Assembly (NCBI RefSeq): GCF_040881935.1 | Contig: NZ_JBBECH010000056.1 | Location: forward strand, 30,835 to 94,834 | Length of the DNA stretch: 64,000 nt | Source: Saccharospirillum sp040881935 | GTDB taxonomy: Bacteria; Pseudomonadota; Gammaproteobacteria; Pseudomonadales; Natronospirillaceae | Reading direction: 5' to 3' | Part shown: positions 11,363 to 18,632 of the stretch, one piece after another | Numbering within the stretch: position 1 is the stretch's first letter | Layout of the letters: every line of letters starts with the position of its first letter | Program-made: the position numbers and the translations under genes | Notes under the pieces: model-generated | What the model was told of the DNA's origin: nothing | Databases searched by the model: none | The model's input: only the letters and a program-made list of their open reading frames with translations

Positions 11363-12829
11363 ATGACAACCCGTGTCGCGCCCTGTTCGCCACAACGTCG
11401 CCCCTGGGTATTGGCGGCAACGATCCTGGCGTCGGCCATGGCCTTTATCGATGGCTCGGTGGTTACCATCGCCCTACCGGTTATCCGCACCGACCTGGAT
11501 GCCTCTCTGACCGAGATGCTCTGGGTGCTGAACGCCTATACATTATTTCTGGGGGCTCTGCTGATGGTCGGTGGCGGTGCTGGTGATCGCCTCGGCCGGC
11601 GCCGTGTCTTCCTGGCCGGTATTGCCCTGTTCGCTCTGGCTTCGCTGGTCTGTGCCCTGGCACCCAACCCGACTGTGCTGATCGCTGGCCGGGCTCTCAA
11701 GGGCATCGGCGCCGCTCTGCTGGTCCCGCAGAGCCTGGCGATTATCTCTGCCTGTTACCCGTCTGGCGAACGCGGCCATGCCATCGGCCTCTGGGCCGGT
11801 GCCTCGGCTCTGACCACCGCACTAGGCCCGGCCGTTGGCGGCATACTGATGGATCTGTTCAACTGGCGCGCGGCGTTCTGGATTAACCTGCCGCTGGCTG
11901 CGCTTGTCCTGTTACTGACCCTGGCTTTCATGCCGGAAACCCGCGACCACTCAGTCAGCGGCCGACCCGATTGGGGAGGTACGCTGATTGCCTTTCTCGC
12001 CTGCGGGTCACTGACGCTGGGGCTGACCTGGTTGACCGAAGCCGAGGGCCGTTTGACGCTGTCCCTGGTGTTGGTTGGCCTGGGGCTGGCAGGTCTGCTG
12101 GCATTCTTCCGCTTTGAAGCTAATGTGAAACATCCGATTGCACCGACTGCGCTGTTTCGCAGTCGCGCCTTCACAGGTACCAATCTGATGACCCTGCTGC
12201 TCTACGGTGCCCTGTCAGGCACCATGTTCCTGGTGCCCATTGACTTGATCGAATACCGTGGGCTGACGCCGACCCAGGTGGGCCTGGCGATGATGCCGTT
12301 TGGTCTGATCATTGGGCTGTTGTCCAGTAAAGCTGGCAAGTTGGGAGATCGTCTGGGCCCCCGCCCGATGCTGCTGGTCGGGCCGACGGTGGTGGCAGCG
12401 GGCGTCGCGGGTCTGGCGTTGCAGCTTGACAACTTCTGGCTGGGCGTTGAACTGCCGTTGTGCATTATGGCCCTGGGCATGGCGATCGTGGTGTCGCCGC
12501 TGACGACGACGGTGATGAATTCGGTGTCCGATGCCCGCGCCGGTACCGCTTCTGGCATCAATAACACGGCCAGTCGATTGGCGGGGCTGTTTGCCATTGC
12601 AGGTGCGGGCGCCTGTGCGGCTCGTCTCTTCCAAACTGTTAACCAGTCCGGACAGGGGCAGTTCGGGCTTTTTCCCGATTCTGATGCCAGCAGCTACGAG
12701 GCCATCGTTAGCGCCTATCAACTGGCCTACGGCGGCAGCCTGGCAATGCTCGCGGCCGGCAGCCTGGGTGCAGCACTAATAGCCGCCTGGCTGATCCCCA
12801 TAAAACCAGGTACTAAACCCGAGAAATGA
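11363..12829 (+). CDS. MFS transporter, DHA2 (14-helix drug:H+ antiporter) family
   Basis: An inner-membrane protein of 488 residues with about 14 hydrophobic segments. It opens with SAMAFIDGSVVTIALPVI, the EmrB/QacA-type helix 1 motif. The MFS motif A equivalent is GGAGDRLGRRRVFLAG (about 71-86), and antiporter motif C is seen around GPAVGGILMD. The family exports drugs or metabolites, but the substrate cannot be deduced. It stands alone between mutT and yacG, which are adjacent or nearly so in many relatives, so it is probably an insertion into the conserved block. Base composition resembles its neighbours. Confidence 0.88.
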   Translation: MTTRVAPCSPQRRPWVLAATILASAMAFIDGSVVTIALPVIRTDLDASLTEMLWVLNAYTLFLGALLMVGGGAGDRLGRRRVFLAGIALFALASLVCALAPNPTVLIAGRALKGIGAALLVPQSLAIISACYPSGERGHAIGLWAGASALTTALGPAVGGILMDLFNWRAAFWINLPLAALVLLLTLAFMPETRDHSVSGRPDWGGTLIAFLACGSLTLGLTWLTEAEGRLTLSLVLVGLGLAGLLAFFRFEANVKHPIAPTALFRSRAFTGTNLMTLLLYGALSGTMFLVPIDLIEYRGLTPTQVGLAMMPFGLIIGLLSSKAGKLGDRLGPRPMLLVGPTVVAAGVAGLALQLDNFWLGVELPLCIMALGMAIVVSPLTTTVMNSVSDARAGTASGINNTASRLAGLFAIAGAGACAARLFQTVNQSGQGQFGLFPDSDASSYEAIVSAYQLAYGGSLAMLAAGSLGAALIAAWLIPIKPGTKPEK

Positions 12830-12864
12830 ATAATAGGGGGCGCTTAACCTGTCCCTAAATCCCC

Positions 12865-12982
12865 ACGTCTTTTAATGTTTAGCGTCTTTTTTGTGTTGCG
12901 TCCTTACATGTCCCGCGTCTTCCAATGTACTGCGTCATTCAATGTCCTACGTCATTCAATGTTTCGCGTCATCGGATGTCCA
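12865..12982. repeat. Degenerate 17-bp tandem repeat, about seven units
   Basis: Units begin at 12865, 12882, 12898, 12915, 12932, 12949 and 12966. All are 17 bases except the second, which is 16. The consensus is GCGTCATTCAATGTNNN, and the central units are the best conserved. The array lies after the MFS gene and runs into the 3' end of yacG on the other strand, whose stop codon (12956-12958) falls inside the sixth unit. No function is assigned. Confidence 0.8.
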
Positions 12983-13177
12983 GCGTTCCATATCTTCACT
13001 CATCATCTCATCATAAGCTGGCTTTCCAGCGATTTTATGCCCCTCACTGGCCCATTCACCCAGATCAATCAGCTTGCAACGCTCCGAACAAAACGGCCGC
13101 CAGGTATTGTCTTTGGAATAGGTGATGGGCTTCTTGCACGTTGGACAGGGCACCTTGGGTGGCGCTTTGGCTGACAT
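12956..13177 (-). CDS. yacG: DNA gyrase inhibitor YacG (zinc-binding)
   Basis: Small zinc protein of 73 residues. CPTC (C11, C14) and CSERC (C30, C34) form the four-cysteine site, followed by KLIDLGEWASEGHKI, a YacG hallmark. In E. coli YacG binds GyrB and blocks DNA binding. The start at 13177 (MSAKAPPKVPCP) is supported by AGAGGAAG upstream and by homologue length. The last nine or so codons, including the stop, are supplied by the 17-bp tandem repeat, so the C-terminus is probably lineage-specific. The gene follows coaE in the same direction. Confidence 0.93.
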   Translation of the reverse strand: MSAKAPPKVPCPTCKKPITYSKDNTWRPFCSERCKLIDLGEWASEGHKIAGKPAYDEMMSEDMERWTSDDAKH

Positions 13178-13203
13178 GCCGGACTTCCTCTTGATTCGGA
13201 TTA

Positions 13204-13794
13204 TTAGGGGCTTTTTGCCACAAAGTGGCGGTGCAATGCAAGAATAGCGCTTTCCAACTGCTCCAGCGTGCCGGTATTTTCGATGCAATGCGTTGCTCTG
13301 GCCTGTTTGTCGGCGCGGCTCATCTGACTGTCGATGATGCGCTGCACCTGGGCTTCATCGACTGAATCGCGTTGCGTCACTCGCTGGCGCTGGACTGACT
13401 CTGGAACATCAATCAACACGGTCTCATCACACAGAGCATCCAGATTGTTCTCGAACAGTAACGGCGCGACCAACACAGAGTAGGGTGGTGGTTGCTGCTG
13501 CAGTTGAGTCAGCATTTGCTCGCGAATCAGCGGGTGCAGCAGGGCTTCCAGCCAGGTTTTATCGGCCACCGAGGTGAATATTCGCTCACGCAGAAAGCCC
13601 CGGTTTAACTGGCCTTCTGAGGTGAGAATGGTCGTGCCAAAGCGTTCAGCGATGGCGTTCAGGGCTGGTGTCCCTTTGGCGACGACGTCACGAGCGACGA
13701 CATCGGCATCGACACAGCCAACACCGAGTGACTCAAACACCCCGCTGGCGGCTGATTTACCGGAACCAATACCGCCGGTTAACCCGACAATCAT
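13204..13794 (-). CDS. coaE: Dephospho-CoA kinase
   Basis: Last step of coenzyme A synthesis, phosphorylating the 3' hydroxyl of dephospho-CoA. It has 196 residues with the P-loop GGIGSGKS (7-14), DADVVARDVV (about 29-38), and HPLIREQM in the substrate-binding middle part. The start overlaps the pilD stop by 4 bases. The pilBCD-coaE-yacG order is conserved in gammaproteobacteria, so it is probably co-transcribed with the pilus genes. Confidence 0.95.
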   Translation of the reverse strand: MIVGLTGGIGSGKSAASGVFESLGVGCVDADVVARDVVAKGTPALNAIAERFGTTILTSEGQLNRGFLRERIFTSVADKTWLEALLHPLIREQMLTQLQQQPPPYSVLVAPLLFENNLDALCDETVLIDVPESVQRQRVTQRDSVDEAQVQRIIDSQMSRADKQARATHCIENTGTLEQLESAILALHRHFVAKSP

Positions 13795-14654
13795 GCAAAA
13801 CTACCCAGATACCAGGCGGTGATGGCGCTGCCCCAGAATATATACACCAGTGCTGCGCCGCATAGATAGGGACCAAACGGAATGGGTATCTGGCGGTCTC
13901 GCCCCAGAATGGCGATCATCGCAATACCGACTATCGCCCCCACCAGAGAAGACAGCAGAATAATCAGCGGCAACGCCGCCCAGCCAAACCAGGCGCCAAA
14001 GGCGGCAAACAGCTTGAAGTCGCCATAGCCCATGCCTTCCTTGCCGGTCAGTAGCCTGAACGCCCAATAAATACTCCACAGCGAGAGGTAGCCGGCAACA
14101 GCGCCGATCACCGCCTGCTCCAGACTGGTGAATACGCCCCCGAGGTTGAGCAGCAGCCCGAGCCACACTAACGGCAGGGTGATGCTGTCTGGCAGCAGTT
14201 GATGGTCGACATCGATCATCGTCAGCGCGATCAGGCTCCAGAAAAAGACCAGCAGCGTCGCCGTTTGCAGCGTCGCTCCGAACTGCCAGGCAATGGCCAG
14301 CGTCAACAGCCCTGTGATCAGTTCAACAAGGGGGTAGCGTGGCGAGATGCGGTTCTTGCACTGGGCGCATTTGCCACCCAGCGCCAGGTAGCTGATGACC
14401 GGGATGTTTTCCCAGGCCCGGATCTTGTGGCCGCAGTGCGGGCAGGTGGAATCCGGGGTGATGAGGTTGAACGTATCCCGTTCGGCCACGGCCTGGCCGC
14501 TCATGGCGTCAGCCTCACGGGCCCAGGCGTGTTGCATCATCACCGGTAGTCGGTAGATCACCACGTTCAGGAAACTGCCAACCAGCAGGCCAGCCACAAA
14601 AACGGTCGCCAGCAGGGCGAGCGCGTTGCTTTGGAGGAGGTTAACTATTGCCAT
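13791..14654 (-). CDS. pilD: Type IV prepilin peptidase / N-methyltransferase
   Basis: Polytopic inner-membrane aspartyl protease (287 residues) that cleaves the prepilin leader and methylates the new N-terminus. Four cysteines of the cytoplasmic methyltransferase domain are present (C71, C74, C96, C99: CPHC and CAQC). Catalytic aspartates lie in MIDVDHQLLPD (D148/D150 region) and GYGDFK (D212). Around eight membrane segments are predicted. It starts one base after the pilC stop and overlaps coaE. It likely also serves a type II secretion system if the genome has one. Confidence 0.96.
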   Translation of the reverse strand: MAIVNLLQSNALALLATVFVAGLLVGSFLNVVIYRLPVMMQHAWAREADAMSGQAVAERDTFNLITPDSTCPHCGHKIRAWENIPVISYLALGGKCAQCKNRISPRYPLVELITGLLTLAIAWQFGATLQTATLLVFFWSLIALTMIDVDHQLLPDSITLPLVWLGLLLNLGGVFTSLEQAVIGAVAGYLSLWSIYWAFRLLTGKEGMGYGDFKLFAAFGAWFGWAALPLIILLSSLVGAIVGIAMIAILGRDRQIPIPFGPYLCGAALVYIFWGSAITAWYLGSFA

Positions 14655-15875
14655 CTAAACAACGGCCCCCATTTGGAAAATGGGCAGATACATCGCTACC
14701 ACCAGCCCGCCAACGACGACGCCGAGGAAAGCCATGATCATGGGCTCCATCATGGAAGTCAGGCCGTCGACCAGGGTGTCGACTTCTTCCTCGTATATCG
14801 TGGCCGCCTTGGACAGCATGTCATCCAGGGCGCCGGACTGTTCGCCAATGGAGACCATCTGGATCAGCATGGGCGGGAAAATATTCTGCGATTTCATCGA
14901 CACGGCCAGTTCAGTACCGGTTTCAACGTCGTGACGCACGTTCAGGATCGCGGTTTGGTAGACAATGTTGCCCGACGCTCCGGCAGCCGAATCCAGCGCA
15001 TTAACCAGGGGCACGCCGGCGGCAAAGGTCGTCGATAAGGTTCGGGCATAGCGGGCCATGGCGGCCTGATAAAGGATCGGGCCAAAGACGGGTAACTTCA
15101 CAGACAGCCGCTGACAGCCGTTCTTGAACTTTCTGGATCGTTGCAGGGCCTGGTTAAAACAAACGCCGAACCCAACCATAATAACGCCGCCGAGGAAACC
15201 ATTGGCCTGCACCCACTCCGACATGTTCATAACCACCTGTGTTGGTACAGGAAGGTCGGCGCCGAAGTTCTTGAACATCTGGGCAAAGGTCGGGACTACC
15301 TTAACCAGCAGGATAATGGTGACGATAAAGGCGATGACGAGGACAGTAATGGGGTATTTCAGGGCGCTTTTGACCTTTTTCCTCAGGCTTTCCGCTTTTT
15401 CCTTATAAATGGCGACCCGGTCCAGCATGGTCTCGAGTGCACCTGCCTGCTCGCCCGATTCAATCAGTGCACAGTAGAGGTCATCGAAATACTTCGGGTG
15501 CTCGCGCAGGGCCCCGCCAAAGGTCCCGCCACCGGCAATGCTATTTTTCACCTGCATCACCAGGTCAGTCATCGTCTTGTTTTGCAAACCTTCGGCAACG
15601 ATATCAAAAGCCCGCATCAGTGGGACACCCGCTTTCATCATGGTGGCCATCTGGCGGGTGAACAGGGCGATGTCGTCGGATTTGACTTTAGGATTGAACA
15701 GCTGAATGCTGGCTCTTTTTTTAACCAGCTTTTTTATCTGAACAAGGCCTTTGCGCCGCAGTTCCGCCTTAATATGAGCCGGGTTGCTGCCTGAAATTTC
15801 GCCTTTTTGAACCTTGCCGTTCCGATCACGACCTTCATAGGTAAACAGGCTGACCTTTTGAGCTTTTGTGGCCAT
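14655..15875 (-). CDS. pilC: Type IV pilus inner-membrane platform protein PilC
   Basis: GspF/PilC family (406 residues), the membrane platform between the ATPases and the growing pilus. Two GspF domains are visible. The first begins near LFTRQMATMMKAGVPL (residues 70-85), and the second repeats the pattern around YARTLSTTFAAGVPL (about 270-285). Three long membrane helices are present, the last near the C-terminus (MIMAFLGVVVGGLVVAMYLP). It lies 12 bases after pilB. Confidence 0.96.
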   Translation of the reverse strand: MATKAQKVSLFTYEGRDRNGKVQKGEISGSNPAHIKAELRRKGLVQIKKLVKKRASIQLFNPKVKSDDIALFTRQMATMMKAGVPLMRAFDIVAEGLQNKTMTDLVMQVKNSIAGGGTFGGALREHPKYFDDLYCALIESGEQAGALETMLDRVAIYKEKAESLRKKVKSALKYPITVLVIAFIVTIILLVKVVPTFAQMFKNFGADLPVPTQVVMNMSEWVQANGFLGGVIMVGFGVCFNQALQRSRKFKNGCQRLSVKLPVFGPILYQAAMARYARTLSTTFAAGVPLVNALDSAAGASGNIVYQTAILNVRHDVETGTELAVSMKSQNIFPPMLIQMVSIGEQSGALDDMLSKAATIYEEEVDTLVDGLTSMMEPMIMAFLGVVVGGLVVAMYLPIFQMGAVV

Positions 15876-15887
15876 GAATTAGAATCC

Positions 15888-17612
15888 TCAATCTGTGGTT
15901 ACGCGGTTGACTTCCTCGAGGCTGGTAACGCCGCTGGCCACTTTGACCAGCCCGGATTTGCGCAAACTGTTAAAGCCTTCTTGTTCGAAAGCCTTGCCCA
16001 ACTGTAACGAATTACCCTCTTCCATGATAATGCGGGAGATCGCAGGCGTGATGCGAACCACTTCGTAAATACCCACTCGCCCTTTATAGCCTTTGGTGCA
16101 GTTGCTGCAGCCGACCGGTTTGTACAGGGTAGCATCCTTCAGGATGTCGTCGGTAAAGCCTTCTTTCTCGAGCACTTCCGCTGGCAGGTCTGCGGGTTGT
16201 TTGCAGCTGTTGCACAGTCGGCGGGCGAGTCGCTGGGCAATGATCAGGTTGATGGTGGTGGCCAGGTTGAATGACGGTACGCCCATGTTCAGCATGCGCG
16301 TCAGGGTCTCCGCCGCGCTGTTGGTGTGCAGCGTTGAGAGTACCATGTGACCGGTTTGGGCCGCTTTAATGGCAATGGCGGCGGTTTCCAGGTCGCGTAT
16401 CTCCCCCACCATGATGATGTCCGGATCCTGACGCAGGAAAGACCGTAACGCTGTGGTAAAATCGAGGCCCACTTTATTGTTGACGTTGACCTGGTTAATG
16501 CCATCGAGGTTGATCTCTACCGGGTCTTCAGCCGTGGAGATATTGGTGCCCTCCTGGTTAAGAATGTTGAGGCCGGTATAGAGAGAGACGGTCTTGCCCG
16601 AGCCGGTTGGGCCGGTGACCAGAATCATTCCCTGGGGTTTGGACAGCGCGGTCATGTAGAGATCTTTTTGGTCTTCCTCATAACCCAGTGCATCAATGCC
16701 CATTTTTGCAGAGGCGGGGTCCAGAATACGCAGCACGATTTTCTCGCCAAACAGGGTGGGCAGCGAGTTGACGCGAAAGTCGATGGCCTTGCTTTTGGAG
16801 ACCTTCAGTTTTATCCGCCCATCCTGGGGGATTCGACGTTCAGAGATATCGAGGTTGGACATGATCTTTAACCGCGCGGAAAGCTTGGGCGCAAGCCCCA
16901 GTGGCGGGTTGGCCATATTCTGCAGAACACCGTCGATCCTGAAGCGTACCCGATAGCTCTTCTCATAAGGTTCGAAGTGCAAGTCGGAAGCCCCCTTCTT
17001 GATGGCCGACAGCAGCATTTGGTTGATGAAACGCACCACCGGCGCGTCGTCCACGCCGTCTGACGCATCGGTGTCTTCATCGTTTTTCTGGGTGTCGACG
17101 ACATCGAGATCGTCGAGGCCCTGGTCGTCTCCCAGGTCGTCAAAGGCATCTGCGGAGTCGTCGAACAGCTTTTCGAGCGCCTGGGTGAGCTTGTCTTCCT
17201 CCACCAGCACCGCTTCGACGCTGAGACCGGTATGGAATTTTACTTCGTCGACGGCCGTCAGGTTGGTGGGGTCCGACACCCCGATAAACAGCCGGGTACC
17301 CCGCTTGACCAGAGGGATGATGCGGTGCGCTTGCAGCAGGTTGGCGGTGACCAGATCTTTCGGGGCGAGATTAAGATCGTAGGCGTTCAGGTCGAAAATG
17401 GGCGTACCGAACTCCTCGGACGCAAGCTCCGCTATTTTGCGAGCAGACACCAGGCCGTTCTCGACCAGGTAGGCCACCATGTTTTTTTGCCCTCTGCTGG
17501 CCTCCTGAGTTGCGGTTATTGCCTCCTCTTCGCCCACCAGTTCTTCTCTGACCAGTCGCTTGGCCAATCCGCCCAGGGAAACTGCCATAGGAAAGTACCC
17601 GGTATTCATCAT
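15888..17612 (-). CDS. pilB: Type IV pilus assembly ATPase PilB
   Basis: Hexameric extension motor (574 residues). Walker A is GPTGSGKT (334-341) and Walker B is DIIMVGEIRD (398-407), with an HMVLSTLHTN His box near 422-431. A tetracysteine zinc site is formed by C467, C470, C502 and C505. The N-terminal MshEN-type domain (about 15-150) may bind cyclic-di-GMP in this family, but I cannot judge its ligand residues. The start is uncertain: ATG 17612 or 17609 lack a clear ribosome site, and ATG 17588 (MAVSLGGLAKRL) fits homologue starts. It is divergent from pilA. Confidence 0.95.
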   Translation of the reverse strand: MMNTGYFPMAVSLGGLAKRLVREELVGEEEAITATQEASRGQKNMVAYLVENGLVSARKIAELASEEFGTPIFDLNAYDLNLAPKDLVTANLLQAHRIIPLVKRGTRLFIGVSDPTNLTAVDEVKFHTGLSVEAVLVEEDKLTQALEKLFDDSADAFDDLGDDQGLDDLDVVDTQKNDEDTDASDGVDDAPVVRFINQMLLSAIKKGASDLHFEPYEKSYRVRFRIDGVLQNMANPPLGLAPKLSARLKIMSNLDISERRIPQDGRIKLKVSKSKAIDFRVNSLPTLFGEKIVLRILDPASAKMGIDALGYEEDQKDLYMTALSKPQGMILVTGPTGSGKTVSLYTGLNILNQEGTNISTAEDPVEINLDGINQVNVNNKVGLDFTTALRSFLRQDPDIIMVGEIRDLETAAIAIKAAQTGHMVLSTLHTNSAAETLTRMLNMGVPSFNLATTINLIIAQRLARRLCNSCKQPADLPAEVLEKEGFTDDILKDATLYKPVGCSNCTKGYKGRVGIYEVVRITPAISRIIMEEGNSLQLGKAFEQEGFNSLRKSGLVKVASGVTSLEEVNRVTTD

Positions 17613-17977
17613 GAAGGGCCCCTAGCTTAGACAATATGGCCGGAGAGTTGAATGGCCGGGCGGTTAAATGAGTGAATCATTTACCCGGGGTGACAAAAAG
17701 CGTCACTTCGTGCTGACTTTCCGTGGCCTGGCTGTGACGCCGGTCACTTCGCAGGGGTGACCGGGGGGTTGAGGGCGCCCGGGGGAAAGAGCGGGCGCGC
17801 TAACGGGAGTGTTAACGGGCCTATTAACGGGCTAGTCAAAGGAGTTTCCGGGCCAGATCCTGTTTTGGCACGCCCTGTGCTTAGGATAAAAGGCAGGCGG
17901 ACTCATCCAGCAAAATAATGAGTTCACAACAAAGATAAAGTCACAACACAGTATGTGACGTTCGAGGAGCTCCAAAC
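17613..17977. promoter_or_regulatory. pilB-pilA divergent regulatory region
   Basis: The 365 bases hold no gene. From left to right there are three dyads built on GTGAC/GTCAC: 17690-17706, 17734-17747, and GGTGACC 17756-17762. The first two are each followed by GTCACTTCG. Three copies of TAACGGG follow, spaced exactly 12 bases apart (17801, 17813, 17825). A sigma-54 promoter and the pilA ribosome site come last. The dyads and direct repeats are candidate activator sites. PilR is the natural candidate, but its gene is not in the window. Confidence 0.6.
17866..17881 (+). promoter_or_regulatory. Sigma-54 (RpoN) promoter of pilA
   Basis: TGGCACGCCCTGTGCT matches the -24/-12 consensus TGGCACG-N4-TTGCW with a single mismatch (GTGCT for TTGCT). 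It lies about 97 bases before the pilA ATG. RpoN and PilR drive pilA in Pseudomonas and many relatives, so the site agrees with established regulation. Confidence 0.8.
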
Positions 17978-18418
17978 ATGAAGAAGCAACAGGGTTTTAC
18001 ATTGATTGAATTGATGATCGTGGTCGCGATCATCGGCATTCTGGCGGCCATCGCCATTCCCCAGTACCAGGACTATATCGCGAGTACTCAAACCACTCGG
18101 GCCTATGGTGAGATTTCAGCCCTGAGAACGGAAGTGGAAGAGAACCTTTTGAGTGGTAATACCGATTTTACTGGCGACAGTTTGGGCTATGTTGGCTCTA
18201 ATATGGTTAATCCTGACTATGTAGGGACGTACGATGCCAGTACGTTTGGTCTGGATGCAGGGTATAACTCAACCAGTCAGGAAACCATACTGGCCGTCGA
18301 AATGGGTGGTGAGGCTGCCTCGGTTGTACAGGGGGGTGTTATTACTCTAACCCGCAGCAGTGCAGGTGCCTGGTCATGTGCCTGGAGTCTTGGCAGTTAT
18401 AACCCGAAAGGCTGTTAA
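17978..18418 (+). CDS. pilA: Type IV major pilin PilA
   Basis: Prepilin of 146 residues with a short leader MKKQQG and cleavage before F7, followed by FTLIELMIVVAIIGILAAIA with E11 (Glu5 of the mature protein) intact. The C-terminal disulfide loop is short: C134 and C146, with the second cysteine as the last residue. PilD in this window processes it. GAGGAG precedes the ATG. A sigma-54 promoter lies upstream and a strong terminator 25 bases downstream, so pilA is likely a highly expressed single-gene unit. The neighbouring glycosyltransferase suggests that it may be glycosylated. Confidence 0.96.
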   Translation: MKKQQGFTLIELMIVVAIIGILAAIAIPQYQDYIASTQTTRAYGEISALRTEVEENLLSGNTDFTGDSLGYVGSNMVNPDYVGTYDASTFGLDAGYNSTSQETILAVEMGGEAASVVQGGVITLTRSSAGAWSCAWSLGSYNPKGC

Positions 18419-18442
18419 TTTTCAGTCATTATGAAATGCAAT

Positions 18443-18469
18443 AAGCCCCTTGTCAGGGGCTTTTTTTTT
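18443..18469 (+). terminator. Rho-independent terminator of pilA
   Basis: AAGCCCCT (18443-18450) and AGGGGCTT (18455-18462) form a perfect 8-bp stem with loop TGTC, followed by an unbroken run of T to 18469. It lies just after the pilA stop. Confidence 0.93.
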
Positions 18470-18632
18470 GACAGATTCCTGGAATCTATTTTGTCCATTT
18501 ATGCAATAGCCGCAGAATATGTTGATCTTGGATGATGGTCCGTGTGTGACGCTCGTACGGGTGTGATTCGGTGGTAACCGGCTGAACCTGTTATAAGGTA
18601 ACCCTTTTCGGTATTTGAGGGCGGGAATACAA

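Noticed and set aside
12865..12982. CRISPR array
   Set aside because: The units are 17 bases, contiguous and degenerate, with no spacers and no cas genes.
12875..13174. Plus-strand frame through the 17-bp repeat and opposite yacG
   Set aside because: It arises from the tandem repeat and the yacG antisense. The FQCTASFNVLRHS-like repeats reflect the DNA period, and no ribosome site is seen.
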